The translations under genes and the position numbers were made by a program. From assembly GCA_030762175.1 (NCBI GenBank), contig CM060834.1, forward strand, positions 69,963,501-70,027,500: 64,000 bases of DNA, given 5' to 3'. Below the pieces are notes generated by a model. It saw only the letters and a program-made list of their open reading frames with translations. It did no database searches and was not told the origin of the DNA. Below, one piece after another: positions 44,861 to 55,571 of this stretch (the first letter of the stretch is position 1; the number at the start of each line of letters is the position of its first letter). This DNA is from Metallyticus violacea. Taxonomy: Eukaryota > Arthropoda > Insecta > Mantodea > Metallyticidae.

Positions 44861-45240
44861 TACTAGGCACCTCAAATAGTGGACACTGATAATACATTTT
44901 ATTTTTATTGATTTATTTATGGACGCTCTTTAACATCTCAGGTCATCAGTGTCCCATTCAATTCAGGGAGTGAAACGGCCGACAAATTTTGCTCAGAGGC
45001 CTCTTCTTTCAGGATTGAGGTTCTTTTTCGTGCCGTAAATGTACGACACGGGACCCACGGCTTTACTTCCCTTCCGAAGGAAGCCATACTTAGGATTTTT
45101 ACGCCCGAAAAAATCCATCTGTCCTGGCCGGGTTCGAACCGCGATCTTGGGTTTAGGAGGCAAGTATGGTAACCACTACACTACACCACCAGGACCGACT
45201 GATAATACATGAAATGAAACGATAAACTGGGTAAGGATTT
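44846..45240 (-). repeat. SINE family 2 fragment, interrupted by a family 1 SINE
   Basis: The 44,846-44,897 part (…GTTTTTACTAGGCACCTC…GGACACTGATAATACAT) and the 45,198-45,240 part (ATACATGAAATGAAACGATA, AACTGGGTAAGGAT) together match the 3' half of the family 2 SINE at 43.8 kb. The head is missing. The younger SINE sits between them with a target duplication taken from this sequence. Confidence 0.85.
44898..45197 (-). mobile_element. SINE family 1, full-length copy nested in SINE family 2
   Basis: The minus strand has A box TGGTGTAGTG with an extra TAGTG repeat, B box GGTTCGAACCC-like (one base short) and all body landmarks through GAGCGTCCATAAATAAATC. The 13-bp ACTGATAATACAT duplication flanks it (44,885-44,897 and 45,198-45,210). 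This shows family 1 was active after family 2 had inserted. Confidence 0.95.
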
Positions 45241-47220
45241 GTTTCATGTTGTAGAACGAAGTCGTTTGTTTCACATTCAATGATAAACAAGACAATTGAA
45301 AATCCTGAATATGTAGAGTTGTCAAGTTGAGGCGCTGCAATTCAGTGAAAAATAACAAACTTTGGATGCCGTATAAATAAGGGACAATGGAACGTGATAT
45401 TGCATAATATGTGTTAATATGTGCAGAAATAGTTTATCTTGCAATCACTCTTAAAAAAATCCAAGTTTCAATAAACTACATCATACGCATGTTTAAAAAA
45501 ATGCACCTTTATATGTGTATTTCCACCATTCCATCATCGTTGTACCACAAATGGCATATGGTGAAGTTATATAACAGTTGGCAATTCTGAAAAATTAACA
45601 ACCAAACCCTAAAAATGATGTAAAGATCCGGAAAAGGAACATGCCCGGGGGCATTTGGACGTGGAATTTAGCTATATTAATAACTTGCTTCGATCAATAA
45701 TACCACCGTGTAGTGACAATTGAGTGAAATACCTCAAAAAGCGAGGGTTTGAACTTTCTATGCAGCGACAACAGCTTAGCGTTTCAATCCAGCGATAGTG
45801 GTTTGCGTACAATTGAACTGCAACTCTTTTATCTAGTCACTTAAAACAACTACTATTAAATATTTAAAAAAAACAAAATAATTCTAAGCTCTTTGAACAA
45901 CTGGCATTGTCCTGGGAATAGACCAAAAGAAAAACTGATGCAAGGAAAAAGAGGATTCTAGTTAGACACATCTCTGTACTTCATTTATTGAAGATCAAGC
46001 AAAAGTTCGTGCACGTTCGAAAGGTTAGATATTCATTAATTGCTTTTTCTCAAAAATCACTTGGAAAAAATGCCACTGGACTTATTTGTTTCATTCATCA
46101 TGAAGAATCATTCTGTAAATGGAAAGTCATAGTGCCCTTACACTCTGTATATAATGTGGTGAATTTTAAAGTTTAAAATTATTTCTTTATATATTCAGTT
46201 ATTTTGATCCTCGTCATTTTTCCCCAATCCTTTTAGCAGTCTGTCTATCTTGGGTTTGATGCCTTAATAAGGTATTTTGTAAAATTCTTCTTTGTCCTAA
46301 AAAGATAACTTTAAGCGTTCTGGCCTCCGGGCTCAAGCCTTAATTACTCATTCATGTAATATAGCATCGTTCAATCATCGTATCTTTAGGCCTTCATTAT
46401 TATGAGGTACGTTGAACTCACGGGGGGGGGGGATATACCCAACACTTCATATACTTGAAGCCATTTGGTCCTACTTCCAGTTAAAAGCGAGTAGAGTGGA
46501 CAATTGGGCATTTGTGACGTAGTGTTCGACTAAACAGATTGTTTAGGAATTAACACAGTAGTATCTTAAGAGTACAGCATTTCATCTTGATATTACTAGA
46601 AGTGAATCTTTGAAAACCGCGAGCAAACATAAATGAACCAACAATAAATGTACATTATCAGAAAATATAGTATTCATACCTGTTGTTTTAGAATAAACTG
46701 ATTATTAAAATACTCACTTTTAAGGAACTTTCTATATGGAATAAGCAGAGGAAAGTGAGTCGATATATAGCTGAATTAAAATTATTAAATCGAGGCACAG
46801 AAACCATACATTAGTATTCTAATAAATTGGTAACGATGTTCATGTCTAGAGCAACTATAAATCTGAAAGTGATTTCCATAAGGAAAACGCCGACAGTTGC
46901 ATCTGCCTCGTTATTACGATGGACAGTGAGAAATTAAAATGGGTCGCCGCTGAATGCGTTTTCATAGTCAAGGCAGCAGAAGGAAGTGTTATGCGACAAG
47001 GGGAAAACAAAGGATGATATTTTTTTTTATTTTTGTAAATTTATTTTACAGATTTTTTTAATTACATTACTTATTTTCCATTATTAAGATGGAAAGAGTC
47101 CAAAATTGTTGCATGTATGCAGATCCATTGCGTTAGTTTGAACCATATTCACGTTGATTTCAAGATTCTGATTTGAAACTTCAATAGAGGGAGAAGGAGA
47201 AACTAAGGAGCCTTTGATGC
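45241..47220. other. No gene recognised
   Basis: Only short frames (for example 45,988-46,176, 62 codons). A G-run occurs near 46,424. No mobile-element signature was seen. Confidence 0.5.
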
Positions 47221-47223
47221 TCC

Positions 47224-47595
47224 GTGCTAAGGAGGTCGAAATGGAGACCTAGTCAGGCGGCTCTGTTACGCGCTACAAAGCTGTCAGCCCTGCTGTCTGA
47301 AGCATTCTTTGAGGTACTCACTCCTTCCCGCAGTTATCCTGCTGAGAGAGAGGGTGTGTATGTGTTAAAGTTGTACATTCAGCTGTGTGTTGGTGGTTCT
47401 GAGCTTCACAAAGGAAGATACACGAAAAGTCTTCTTGTGGCGACTGATGGCGACAACGTTGCTTATATATCGCAGCAGCAGTGGCGACATAGCTTTGCAT
47501 TGTTTTTCTCGTGCGCCATTATTGTTACGCACGGTGCACTAATCCATTTCTCGTTTAGTGTTACCTTGCTTCGGTTAGAGATGAAACACCACTAG
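47224..47595 (+). other. Unassigned 123-codon frame in a GC-richer patch
   Basis: This is one of the longer frames without obvious AT bias (…LYIQLCVGGSELHKGRYTKS, LLVATDGDNVAYISQQQWRH…). It opens at GTG, so it would be an internal exon or a chance frame. GAGGTACTCACTC near 47,311 and CCCGCAG near 47,329 resemble splice signals. I know no family for it. Confidence 0.25.
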
Positions 47596-48263
47596 CTGCA
47601 GAAGTAAACAAGAAAAAACTCGGTTTCAGTTTCTTCTCATATTCTCTAAGGCAGGTAACATCGAAAATTGTAAACCTTATGTCATCTTTAGCACTTAAGG
47701 AGTCTGGATATGATTGGTTGTTTAAGGCTAGGGTTGCCACTTTGAAATCAAAAGTCGGGACACTTAAAGCGAGCGATATTCCATTTAAAAATTAATCTTT
47801 AAATACTTTAAATTAAAAAATGAATTAAAATTACTATATTAAACATTGCTAAAGGCATTAAAATTATGTTTACCTTAGTATGAAAATGATGCCTTATGCA
47901 AATCATGGGGCTGATGCGACAGTTGGAACTTTTCCTTTAATTTAAGGAACATTTTATTGAAACGAACTCCTAAAATGTGGGAAACAAAATTTGCGTCTTG
48001 CAAAATTGCCGAACAACAGCTAACATACGTTCACTTTAATTTACAACTGCCACCAACCTAGTGTTCACTGAATTTTAGTTGTGTTTATTCTCAGCATCAT
48101 TCTCGGGCCAGCTCACGCCTCCTTTTACGAACGGCAGCGGAGGGCAGCGTCCTTGCCGAAGGTAGTGCGACTTCAACAGATATAGGCGGATAATCAGCAA
48201 AGTCATTATTAGGGTATGGGAGCTCAGGCGCTTAGATAATAGTGGGTTCGCTTTCACACGGCC

Positions 48264-48288
48264 TTTTTTTTTTTTTTTTTTTTTTTTT
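48264..48288. repeat. Poly-T tract
   Basis: About 25 T in a row at the head of the tandem units inside the 1.4-kb element. Confidence 0.95.
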
Positions 48289-48535
48289 GCTGAAGTTAAA
48301 GGAGACCTCATTACAATGATTTACTCGCTAACATAATACTACGCACGCAATCTCTATAGATTTATATTCACGATTTTTTTTCCTGCTTAAGTTAAAAGTG
48401 CCTCATTTATAATTATTTACCCGCTAACATAGTATTGCACAATTTTTTTCTTCCCCCCCCCCTGGAGTTAAAGGATATTTGTCACCATTACAATGATTTA
48501 CCCGCTGACATACTATCACACAATCCCCTATCAAT
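48289..48535. repeat. Three diverged tandem units (77-96 bp)
   Basis: GTTAAA-anchored units start near 48,295, 48,391 and 48,468. Each has a T- or C-rich leader, GTTAAAGG/AGTTAAAAG, then ATTTACCCGCTAACAT-like. They lie within the candidate 1.4-kb element. Confidence 0.75.
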
Positions 48536-49297
48536 TAATATTTGCAAAATGGAGGCGAAGTCGCAGTAAACCACTAGGTCCACCGATTTCTAGGATTTAC
48601 CCGAGGTTAGGTTAAGGTTATATGAACCAATTGCAACTTCCAATAGAAGAAAAATAGTTGAGGCGCGATTACTTTCGCAACTCCAAACTAACACTAAGGA
48701 GGCAAGTTTCGGTAAAGGGGCGTTTGGTTTTCTCCGCTGCCGTTCGTGAAAGATAGCATGACCTCGCCCAATGATGATGTTTAACGTAATAATAAGTTAA
48801 TTTTTATACCGCTCAATGAAAGCGAAACACAAATTGCTGTGACCTGAGATCTTAGAAGCAGAAACACGAATCCATTGTTACTCGCTCTTTCGTTTGTAAA
48901 TATAAACAGTTACCAAGATGACCAACTATAGAGTTTTAAAGGAAAAGAAAATAAATATTAGTATTACTAATATTATTACAAATATTATGTAATCTTAAGA
49001 AGACTCAATAATAAAATTAGCCTTGCAACTTAATACAGAAGAGTAGGGACATTTGGGCCCCGTCATACTAATGTAGGGATATGGGACTGTACAAAAAGCT
49101 AGAGACGATCCCGACAAAATCGGGACAGGTGGCAACCTTATGAAACCCATCCATCACCTCTAAAATGATTGCGGTATAGTTCATTAACACCTGGAATATG
49201 GGCACATATTTCTCAGATGCCATCACCATTTTAGTTCATTTCTTCATACATTAAATTCTAGTTTCTAACAACAGCAACTTCGCCTGAAAGAAAATAA

Positions 49298-49333
<36 letters not shown>

Positions 49334-49334
49334 T
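49298..49334. repeat. (TTA)n microsatellite
   Basis: About eleven TTA units. Confidence 0.93.
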
Positions 49335-50079
49335 ATATTTTCTAAAATATAGTTTAATGTCTCTGGTTCACTATTTAGTACAAATTTAAACCAACAAAAT
49401 CGAATGTATTTTATAATTATTCCTTATTATAATTCCTTCTCGATGTTGTCAATGTACCAGTTACTTATATTTTTTCAAATATACGCCAGTATAACATGCA
49501 GTATGTTTTACGTCATATGAGGGCAATATGAAAAATTTCTCGCCTAACAATGAAGGAATGAATATTTAACTTGAACATTATTTTTACTTTTCAACATAAT
49601 CTCCCTTAAAAACACTGATTAACGAGAAAAGGTTTAAGCTTTTGAACATATGAAAGTAAAGGGAGTTAAATCTGGTAATTAGGGTGAATGAAGGCCGACT
49701 ACATTTTTCAGACCCCAAAACATATAATAATGGTGGCCAAAGTAGCCCTACACTGCCAATAGCAGTTACAACCATTTATGACATTATTTGCCATAAGAAG
49801 ATATTTTCAATGGTTTTTAAAATCTGACATTGTTTATAAACAGCATTTCTCACATGTAAATGAAATATGAAAATAAAATGACAACATAAACTTCTCCGTA
49901 TATAGTCGCAAATCTTTATAAAATACACTAACTTTCAAATTACTGGACAACTTAAAAACTAATCGGCATAGGTGGGACAACATCACAATTATCATCTTCT
50001 ATTTTAAAGAAAAGGCCCATAGTCTTCCTTGGCTATAGTTACAAATGGTTGTACCTATCTTGTCTTAACCTGATTTGCA
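49335..50079. other. No gene recognised
   Basis: AT-rich. The minus frame 49,584-49,775 (63 codons) has no family I know. Confidence 0.5.
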
Positions 50080-51075
50080 AAAGGAGTCAAAACATAACGT
50101 TCTGCTCATACCATTCATTAAAATTCTCTGCATCTCACTCCAAAACCCGCTTCATACGTTCTTACGGAGCTTTTTTTCATTGCTAATACTCACTGTCACA
50201 TATAATGGTAGATTAGGGAAAATTGCCCAAGAAAATTGTCCTCCCTAACCAGAAATGTTGGTATTAAACATTTAATACACACTAAACACTACAGTTTCTC
50301 ATTAACTTCAACATTTGCATTGTGTTTGCTGTTAATCCGCTTCTCCTTTAATGACTACTATTTAGGAAATGTATATTATGCGGTGCACTGCCAAAATTTA
50401 GAGATGCAAGAGTAACTCATGTTGTACTAAGCATTTTCTATTAAGCAAGTTTCCGGTATTATTTCACTAAATCAATATTAACTTAATTAAAAACTACTAG
50501 GAAAAGAATACGCTACAGTTGATTTATTTCCAACTGTAATGCACTGTAATAAACAAGGCAATTGCAACAAACAAAATAAACAAACCCATATATTAATAGC
50601 AGCAACAAACCATACTTGCAAACGAGTCGAAACATGTTATAGCATAAGGTTTACACCATTCATTAAAACTCTCATCACCTCCAACCAACCCTCTTCATAC
50701 GTTCTTTGGGATCTTTCCTTTCTTTGCTAAAGCACACTTCACATATGATGGTAGATTACAGAAATTTGTACATGAAAAATTTCCTCCCTAATCACAATTT
50801 TTGTTACGAATCGCTTAATACACACTATAGTTTCATCATTAACTACACACTTTGCATGATGTGTTGTTTATCCGCGCTTGCTTTAATTACTGCTATTTAG
50901 GAAATGTAAATTGGCACTGCCGTAATTAAGACATACAAGAGCAACCCAAATACTTTCTATTAAACAAGCTCTTGGTGTGATATCATTAAGATGATAATAA
51001 TAACTTAATAAAAAACTAAAGAAGTAACATGCTTCCAACTATTAACCGCTGTTATAAACCAGGTAACTGCAACGA
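50080..51075 (+). repeat. Diverged tandem duplication, period about 540 bp
   Basis: Unit 1 (50,080-50,567) and unit 2 (50,621-51,075) align through CATTCATTAAAA-TCTC, CTTCATACGTTCTT, ATGGTAGATTA, TTAATACACACTA, TACTATTTAGGAAATGTA, TTTTCTATTAA-CAAG and a GGCAATTGCAAC / GGTAACTGCAAC end. The CATACGTTCTT word recurs at 50,153 and 50,696. Many substitutions and small indels make it old. No coding frame spans either unit. Confidence 0.85.
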
Positions 51076-51580
51076 GCCAGATTAATAAAGGCATGTAATT
51101 AAAACCACGGATCACATTTTCCACTATTTTGTCATATACCTACATTGGGTCTGGTAAATGTAGTCGGTCTTGAGTGAATACTTCAGCCCATACTGTTCTT
51201 CTGTAAACTGTCGTTTCTCTCAAACTGTTTCTTCTCGTACTTTACAGTTATGTTTTAACTTGGAGCAGGAATTAAAGGTGCGGTGCGGGGGTGTAGTGTT
51301 GTTGTGGACTGGGCTGTTGTCGTGGTTTCGAAGTCTCGGCAGGGCTGCTCACCGAATGGCGTTTGCTCCAAATCTGTTGTATTTTGATCTCAGGGTCCAC
51401 TGGAGTGTTTCGCGGATCAGTATAGATCCACGGGAACGAGAAATGTGTTGCCCAAAAGATACACCAGGTTGACTTTGTTTAAAATACTTTATTCACATAT
51501 AAAATATTGGGGCTACTTCCTGACTGTTCGCCGCTGACTTCGCTACTTACTTAGACTGGCTTTAGAAAAAACTTAAACTG

Positions 51581-51624
51581 ATTGCTTTCGTGTGACTTAG
51601 GCGAATTGCTTTCGTGTGACTTAG
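51581..51624. repeat. 24-bp tandem pair in the putative LTR
   Basis: ATTGCTTTCGTGTGACTTAG occurs at 51,581-51,600 and again at 51,605-51,624, identical in both. Confidence 0.95.
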
Positions 51625-51674
51625 GTTGCCGGCTTCCGTATATCTCTGGAGTGAATCCTCTCGTTTCTCGCCTG

Positions 51675-51790
51675 AATGAATAACTGAATGTCTGAATGTC
51701 CCTCTGAATCTATGAGTCTGTGAATGTCTACTGAATGTCTGAATGTCTGACTTCTGCCAGTGTGTGTATGTGAATCCGTGAATGTCCCTC
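51675..51790. repeat. TGAATGTC-type minisatellite
   Basis: CTGAATGT and GTGAATGTC words recur irregularly about nine times, often at spacings of 8-16 bp, within the putative LTR. Confidence 0.8.
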
Positions 51791-51981
51791 TGACTTCGGT
51801 ACTCCAGTTTTTCTACCACATCGCCACGCCTTTCGCTAAATTAAATTCCCTCGTATTTTATCTATTTCTGTGTTATATGTTCATCATTGGCTATCTTAAA
51901 AATATTTATTTGTAACTAAGTTCTCCTTATTGGTTAACTTTTATCCGATGACCAATGGCTAGAATTATTCTTTCCCCCCTG

Positions 51982-52570
51982 ATCCAATGTCTTCCCACGA
52001 ACTAGAATTTTCCCAGAACAACCTGTTGTAAATTTCGGCACTTTCCTTACATTCTGATTTCTATTGATAATCTTTTGCCTTCCTTAGTTTGTAGATTTCT
52101 AAATGTTCCCAGAGATAACGCACGTGTTGATGGGCTGTTTTCGGCTTTCCTGTAATAAAACATTTTCGTCTCCGTTCTGACATTTTCATTTTCTCTTAAA
52201 TTATTGCTACGTCTGACTTTGTTAAATACTGTCCCGTTACGGCCACATGTTTCTCTTATTGTCAACTCCTAAGTATTTCCTGGGCAGAAGGTTCGTGACC
52301 TAACAAAAGATAGTTTACCCTTTCCTCAGTCTTGTCTAAGGAGCGGTCAGTGAGTGGAGAGGCGTCAGGTATACATCTGTCTCTTTCTAACAACTTTACT
52401 ACAAAATGTATACAAAAACCCTTTTGTAAGATACCATCACCTGTCAAATTACATACAAGTTATAAATTATCTCGATTCCTGTTATACCTATCTCAAAATG
52501 ATTTTCTTATACATATACATAACAATTATCCTTATCGAATATAATGCCTTTATAAATATAACTCTGCAGC
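51982..52570 (-). other. Sequence upstream of the putative LTR, possible retrotransposon interior
   Basis: The minus frames at 52,262-52,447 (61 codons, …KTEERVNYLLLGHEPSAQEI…) and 52,047-52,265 (72 codons) have balanced, charged compositions unlike their surroundings. If the LTR call is right they could be the end of a pol or env frame, but I recognise no motif. Confidence 0.3.
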
Positions 52571-52579
52571 CTTTTAGTT

Positions 52580-53090
52580 ACTAAATTAATAAAGGCAGCC
52601 TTATTTCCGGCTTCAAACTCTCCTGATGAAATTCAGTTGATACATTTCCTTTAGAGTCCTAAAAGACTGTAATCAAAACTTTTCTGTAGACGGAATCAAC
52701 TTTGTCTTCTTTGGCGCTGAACAACCGACGTTGCTTCTATTCTGGTGTGTGATGATGGATCCAGATATCATCCGCAGTTAAAAGTCGACGCAGAAAACCA
52801 GTTCTGTTGTTAAAATGATCCAAATACTGTTCCGATATTTTCATACCAATTCGTTTTTGATCTCATACTAGCAAGCGCCGCACCCAAAGTGCACAAAGAA
52901 TTTTCATATGCAATTCTTCAACCTACATGTCCTTTGAAATGTCTACAGCTTCAGTAATTTCGCGTACTAATTTTCAGTTCATTTTATACTATTATGCATT
53001 CTGCTGATTTTGGACTTTTTGGCCATTCTTCATGTCAGTCATCTATAAAGCTGGTATAACCTTGTTTAAATTCAGCAACTCATTTTTATA
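52580..53090 (-). pseudogene. Mariner transposase relic
   Basis: The minus strand from about 53,000 reads LVREITEAVDISKGHVG (helix-turn-helix). YENSLC and LV-DQKRIGMKISEQYLDHF follow, then TGFLRRLLTADDIWIHHHTP, where DDIWIH corresponds to the DETWIH first catalytic block. SAKEDKVDSV and a VF-DSKGNV-like end follow near 52,650. The second and third catalytic blocks are missing. Multiple frame changes. It resembles the mellifera-type group, as do the relics at 41 and 59 kb. Confidence 0.75.
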
Positions 53091-53160
53091 GTTTAAAATT
53101 AAAAAGGAGCTCTTCCATAAACGTTTATAAATTTGGGATGATTACAAAGCTGTATTAAAC

Positions 53161-54032
53161 TAGAGACCTCGTTTGGAAGCGTGGCCGGCTTTACAGGGAT
53201 TTGTTTGGTACCGGGAAGCACGTTGTTGCCGAGAGTCGAATATTCATAGCCCCTTAAGTTCAAACGCATAACTTTCTACAGCATATCACATGCCAATTTT
53301 CTGGTCATACAATGGCATTTCGTATACAAGATCGGGGTTTTCTGCACTCCATTATTTATAGTTTTGTGCCGCTATATGGGCATGCTTCATACATATTTAA
53401 AAAAAAAATAAACGCGGGTCAGCAGCACGAATATTAACATCATCCAACAACCAATTGCAGAAATTATCTCAACTCATATTATCGCGTGTTTCCAATTCCA
53501 GAACTACAGTTGTCTTATAGGGTTTTAGTTTTAACATTTTAGTGGCATTCCAAGCACAGTTATGAGAAATTTCTGATTCCTGTACAAGTTTTCTCAGAAA
53601 TTTCTTTGGACATCGTTCTAGCTTTTCTCCGATGTAATCTGTAAGAACACGGCGTTTTACTGTCGGTTTCTTGTCAATAAAATATCCCGTTCCCTTAAAT
53701 CTATTCACAAGATTACGAAACATTTCTCTGTGAGGCGCACGAACAGCAGGGAACCTGTCATTAAATCACCCTCTCGCTTCTCTACAAGAGTTTGTTATCA
53801 CATAGGAATCATACATAAAAATTCTGTGGGCTACAGTATGCGGACTTTTTGACATATAACAGCACTTACTATAACACTGAAACATATGGTCTCACAACGT
53901 TCGACTCCTGTGCAGCACAAAGACTTCGCGTCGTACATGGAGAGGTGGGAAAGTGGAGGGGGAACGAAACCCGTTAGAAGTATAGCAGGAAAATCCCCGT
54001 TAAGCTGACCACGCGTCCAAATGAAGGCTCTG
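53161..54032 (-). mobile_element. 0.9-kb deletion derivative of a Tc1/mariner-superfamily element, copy 2
   Basis: The right end (ACGCGTCCAAATGAAGGCTC, TG) and a worn left end (GAGACCTCGTTTGGAAGCGT) match those of 16,707-17,617, with TA at the right (54,033-54,034). At 872 bp it shares with copy 1 the same jump from the ENP-LVYEMPLYD block to the same 3' segment (GGGGCTATGAATATTC here, GGGGCTGTGAATATTC there). This argues that the deleted form itself was amplified. Confidence 0.85.
53170..53855 (-). pseudogene. Truncated transposase, sister of 16,881
   Basis: The start is ATG 53,855 (MSKSPHTVAHRIFMYDSY). Then CREA, MFRNLVNRFKGTGYFIDKK, VLTDYIGEKLERCPKKFLRK and LVQESEIS are readable, followed by a CAWNATKMLKLKPYKTTVV stretch that is better preserved than in copy 1. 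The DDE half is absent as in copy 1, and the Phe-rich microsatellite is not present. There are stops and a frame change near 53,730. Confidence 0.83.
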
Positions 54033-54883
54033 TATTTCAAACAACGGCTTGATATTTTAAATAAGTGCTTAAGACAGATGTATTAACGTAAAAAATTTAT
54101 CTTGTCAATTGCATGGCCACCTATAGTAGAGGCCGAGAACGTTTCAGACTGCCTTCGTATGTAAGAACAGTTAGGTTTATGTGCATCAATTTATTTTAAA
54201 CGTTCAAATTTATTCTGTTCTCTTATTTTCAGTGGATTACCTTTAGAACGCTTTAACCTTGCGCCATTAAACATTTACGGTCAACGGTACTATCTTTTAT
54301 AGCGATTTGGTATCCAGAAAACCGTAAAATAGATAATGAAGTAATTTTTTTTACATTAGATTTGATTATTATGTTTGCTTTTTCGTCATATAAAATTGCT
54401 TTGAGATTAAAATAATAAGCCACAATACCAACCAATTCCTCGCCCAAGTCTATTTGTTTAAATCAGCTTAGGCTGTTTGACCTATAGGCTTTTGACTTAT
54501 TGCCAAATAATGTAATGCGAAACATTTCATTTTTAAACTAAATTGCAATGTTTTACTTACTATTACAACAGTTTTAAAAGTATAACTTACTCATTCACTT
54601 GGTTATGGCATTTCAAATTGTCATTAAAATGTTGTATCAATGACACTAAGTTGATTTACTTATTATTATATTTGATTATTTTGTTTTTGGAACAACAATT
54701 CTACCATAATTACTGCAACCATAAAATGGTTTAAAATGTTTGAAGAAGTGTTTGCCTTAACACATTAAATAGAAAAAATATGGACAATGCAATCGTTACA
54801 TTGAATTATTGTAAAATATCTTCAAAGCGCCTTCTGGTCAAGATTTCCATTTTGTGGTGGCTAATTATGCTGAGGTATAGCAG
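54033..54883. other. No gene; transposon-end-like motif near 54,131
   Basis: GGCCGAGAACGTTTCAGACT at 54,131-54,150 resembles GGCCGAGAACTTTTAGATTA at 59,751, which flanks a mariner relic, so both may be mariner terminal repeats. The rest is AT-rich. Confidence 0.4.
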
Positions 54884-55282
54884 GGAACAAGTCTTGATGA
54901 CCCTTTACTCTGGAAGGGAGGTTACAGCCACCCAGCTTATTTATGTTACATTGACATTATACGAATGAGGAATGAGGTATGTCAGAGTTCTCTCAGGAAA
55001 ACAACATTGTCACGTCTCTGCAATCTCCTTTAGTATTGTTTAATGCTAACAGAGATAGGGTGTAAAAACGAGAGTAAATTATTTATTCACTTATCCGTTA
55101 TTTATTAATAATGGCACGATGAGATATTATTCTTAATATGAAAAACAGGAAATATTCATAGTTACTGCTCGATCCTTAAAGTACGAAAATAACAGTGACA
55201 ATCCTGGAGAATTTCAAGAGGAAGGAAATACCCTAGACATTCGGTTCTAGGTGGCATGAGGATTAGTTATTAAGGGTTGTCT
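54884..55282. mobile_element. MITE-like element, copy 2
   Basis: Its reverse complement matches 19,458-19,898. Shared words include GAGATTGCAGAGACGTGACA, AAATAATTTACT and a GAATATTTCC/CATATT end region. The ends are worn forms of the same terminal repeat (GGAACAAGTCTTGATGA on the left, TTATTAAGGGTTGTCTC on the right). It is non-coding. A family 1 SINE lies directly next to its right edge. Confidence 0.72.
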
Positions 55283-55289
55283 CTGATTT

Positions 55290-55571
55290 CTGATTTGGTT
55301 TATTTACGAACGCTCTTTAACATCGCAGATAATCAGCATCCCATTCAGTTCAGAGTGTGAAAAGGTCGATAATTTTGCTCAGAGACCTGTTTTTTCAGGC
55401 TTGAGGTTCTTTTTCGTGCCGTAAATATACGACACGGGTTCCACAGCTTTACTTCCCTTCCGAAGGAAGCCATATTGTTATGCCCGAAAATATTCATCGA
55501 TCCTGACCGAATTGAAACCGCGATCATGTGTCTAGGAGGCAAGTATGGGTACCACTAGACAGCCAGGATCA
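55290..55571 (-). mobile_element. SINE family 1, diverged near-full-length copy
   Basis: The minus strand shows a worn A box (TGGCTGTCTAGTGG), a B box decayed to GGTTTCAATTCGG, then the CCTTCGGAAGGG, TTTACGGCACG and GAGCGTTCGTAAATAAA landmarks. A small deletion is present in the TCCTAAGTATGG region. A short GATTTG repeat at both flanks may be its duplication. Confidence 0.9.

Larger units (their letters stand above)
47730..49138. mobile_element. Candidate DNA transposon with inverted ends, 1.4 kb
   Basis: The left end reads TAGGGTTGCCAC. The right end is its inverse with one mismatch (GTGGCAACCTTA). Next to each end are GTCGGGAC-type words, with CCCGACAAAATCGGGACAGG at the right. A second inverted pair lies inside, near 48,092-48,142 and 48,731-48,783, sharing an ACGAACGGCAGCGGAG core. 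Three diverged 77-96-bp tandem units lie between. No transposase was found, so it would be non-autonomous. The ends recall hAT-like elements, but no 8-bp duplication is evident. Confidence 0.6.
51446..51967 (-). mobile_element. Probable LTR of a retrotransposon
   Basis: On the minus strand a polypurine run (AGGGGGGAAAGAA, plus-strand 51,968-51,981) is followed by about 520 bp. This includes a GAATAAAGT polyadenylation signal near 51,490 and ends in GGGCAACA at 51,446. A purine tract, then U3, then an AATAAA in R and a CA end is the layout of a 3' LTR. It contains short tandem repeats. No second LTR, primer-binding site or target duplication was found, and the U3 start lacks an obvious TG. Confidence 0.4.

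Noticed and set aside
48600..48620. Telomere-like TTAGG repeat
   Set aside because: Only one or two units occur in GAGGTTAGGTTAAGG. Insect telomeric arrays are long and regular.
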